Shown here in pieces: positions 6,168 through 6,436 of a stretch of DNA of 6,436 nt. Made by a program: the position numbers and the translations under genes. Source of the stretch: Sphingomonadaceae bacterium. Its GTDB lineage: Bacteria > Pseudomonadota > Alphaproteobacteria > Sphingomonadales > Sphingomonadaceae. Positions within the stretch are counted from its first letter, which is position 1, and each line of letters starts with the position of its first letter. The notes under the pieces are model-generated. The model ran no database searches. It saw nothing but the letters and a program-made list of their open reading frames with translations, and was not told where the DNA came from. The stretch is taken from positions 1 to 6,436 of the forward strand of contig CANEVG010000208.1 of NCBI GenBank assembly GCA_947442095.1. Reading direction: 5' to 3'.

Positions 6168-6436
6168 ATGCGCATCGCTTTGCCCGAAGCCCACCAGCAG
6201 AACCCGCTCGGCCATCTCGCCGAAAACTATGCAGGCGCGATTGTAGGGTCCGCTTTCGCGTTTTCCGATACGACCTACCGGCTGTCGCAACTGCCGATGC
6301 GCGTGTTCGAAGGTGCACGCTATCGCACCGCGCTGATCAACGGTTGCCAGCTGTGCCAGGGCTTCCGTGTCAACCGGGATCGCGCTGCCAGCGATGGCCC
6401 GTCCGTCACCAACAACGGCCCTGCGCCGGACGAGGC
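6168..6436 (+). CDS. Carboxymuconolactone decarboxylase / AhpD-like family protein (5' part only)
   Basis: The frame is open from this ATG to the window edge, giving 89 codons plus two bases; the 3' end is missing. The segment MRVFEGARYRTALINGCQLC (44-63) matches the alpha-helical core of the carboxymuconolactone decarboxylase/AhpD superfamily: a Glu (Glu48), eleven residues, then Cys60-x2-Cys63. In AhpD, Glu118, Cys130 and Cys133 have this same spacing and the Cys pair is redox-active. The family's usual His four residues after the second Cys is Arg67 here (CQLCQGFR). Members range from lactone decarboxylases in aromatic catabolism to alkylhydroperoxidases, and this variant cannot be assigned to either. 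It begins 76 bases after the cyclase gene. No signal peptide is seen, so it is cytoplasmic. Family call is by motif only. Confidence 0.65.
   Translation, partial: MRIALPEAHQQNPLGHLAENYAGAIVGSAFAFSDTTYRLSQLPMRVFEGARYRTALINGCQLCQGFRVNRDRAASDGPSVTNNGPAPDE

Noticed and set aside
1..6436. CRISPR array, insertion sequence, transposase, integrase or toxin-antitoxin pair
   Set aside because: No regularly spaced repeats, terminal inverted repeats flanking a transposase, or motifs of these families were seen on either strand.

Overview
The window is GC-rich DNA whose gene content and codon use suggest an alphaproteobacterium, most likely a sphingomonad (Novosphingobium, Sphingomonas, Sphingopyxis or a relative). 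This is inferred from gene style only; no rRNA or other marker gene is present. Four complete genes and one partial gene can be supported.

Left part (1-893): no intact gene. Bases 1-300 are more AT-rich than the rest and contain several perfect hairpins, including a closed three-way-junction-like fold at 53-119 and a 7-bp stem at 178-209. Bases 402-876 have coding-like triplet usage, but the signal moves through all three forward frames and the first segment has no start codon. This looks like a decayed membrane-protein gene that cannot be named.

Middle part (894-4779): a Rieske-type ring-hydroxylating oxygenase alpha subunit on the minus strand diverges from a plus-strand pair, a secreted type-B carboxylesterase and a classical NAD(P)-dependent SDR dehydrogenase. 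The pair is translationally coupled (stop and start overlap as TGATG). The 248-bp divergent intergenic region holds a perfect 6-2-6 dyad and other short repeats that could be operator sites. Ester hydrolysis outside the cytoplasm, alcohol oxidation by the SDR and oxygenation by the Rieske enzyme would fit one small catabolic module for an aromatic or terpenoid-like ester, but the substrate cannot be read from the sequence.

Right part (4780-6436): a membrane-anchored diguanylate cyclase (six predicted transmembrane helices, coiled-coil linker, GGEEF domain with a degenerate inhibitory site), followed by the first 89 codons of a carboxymuconolactone decarboxylase/AhpD-like protein that runs off the window and carries Arg where the family usually has its active-site His.

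The functional genes are of ordinary families. I did not find a clearly new defence or mobile system. The least explained part is the structured, gene-poor left end.
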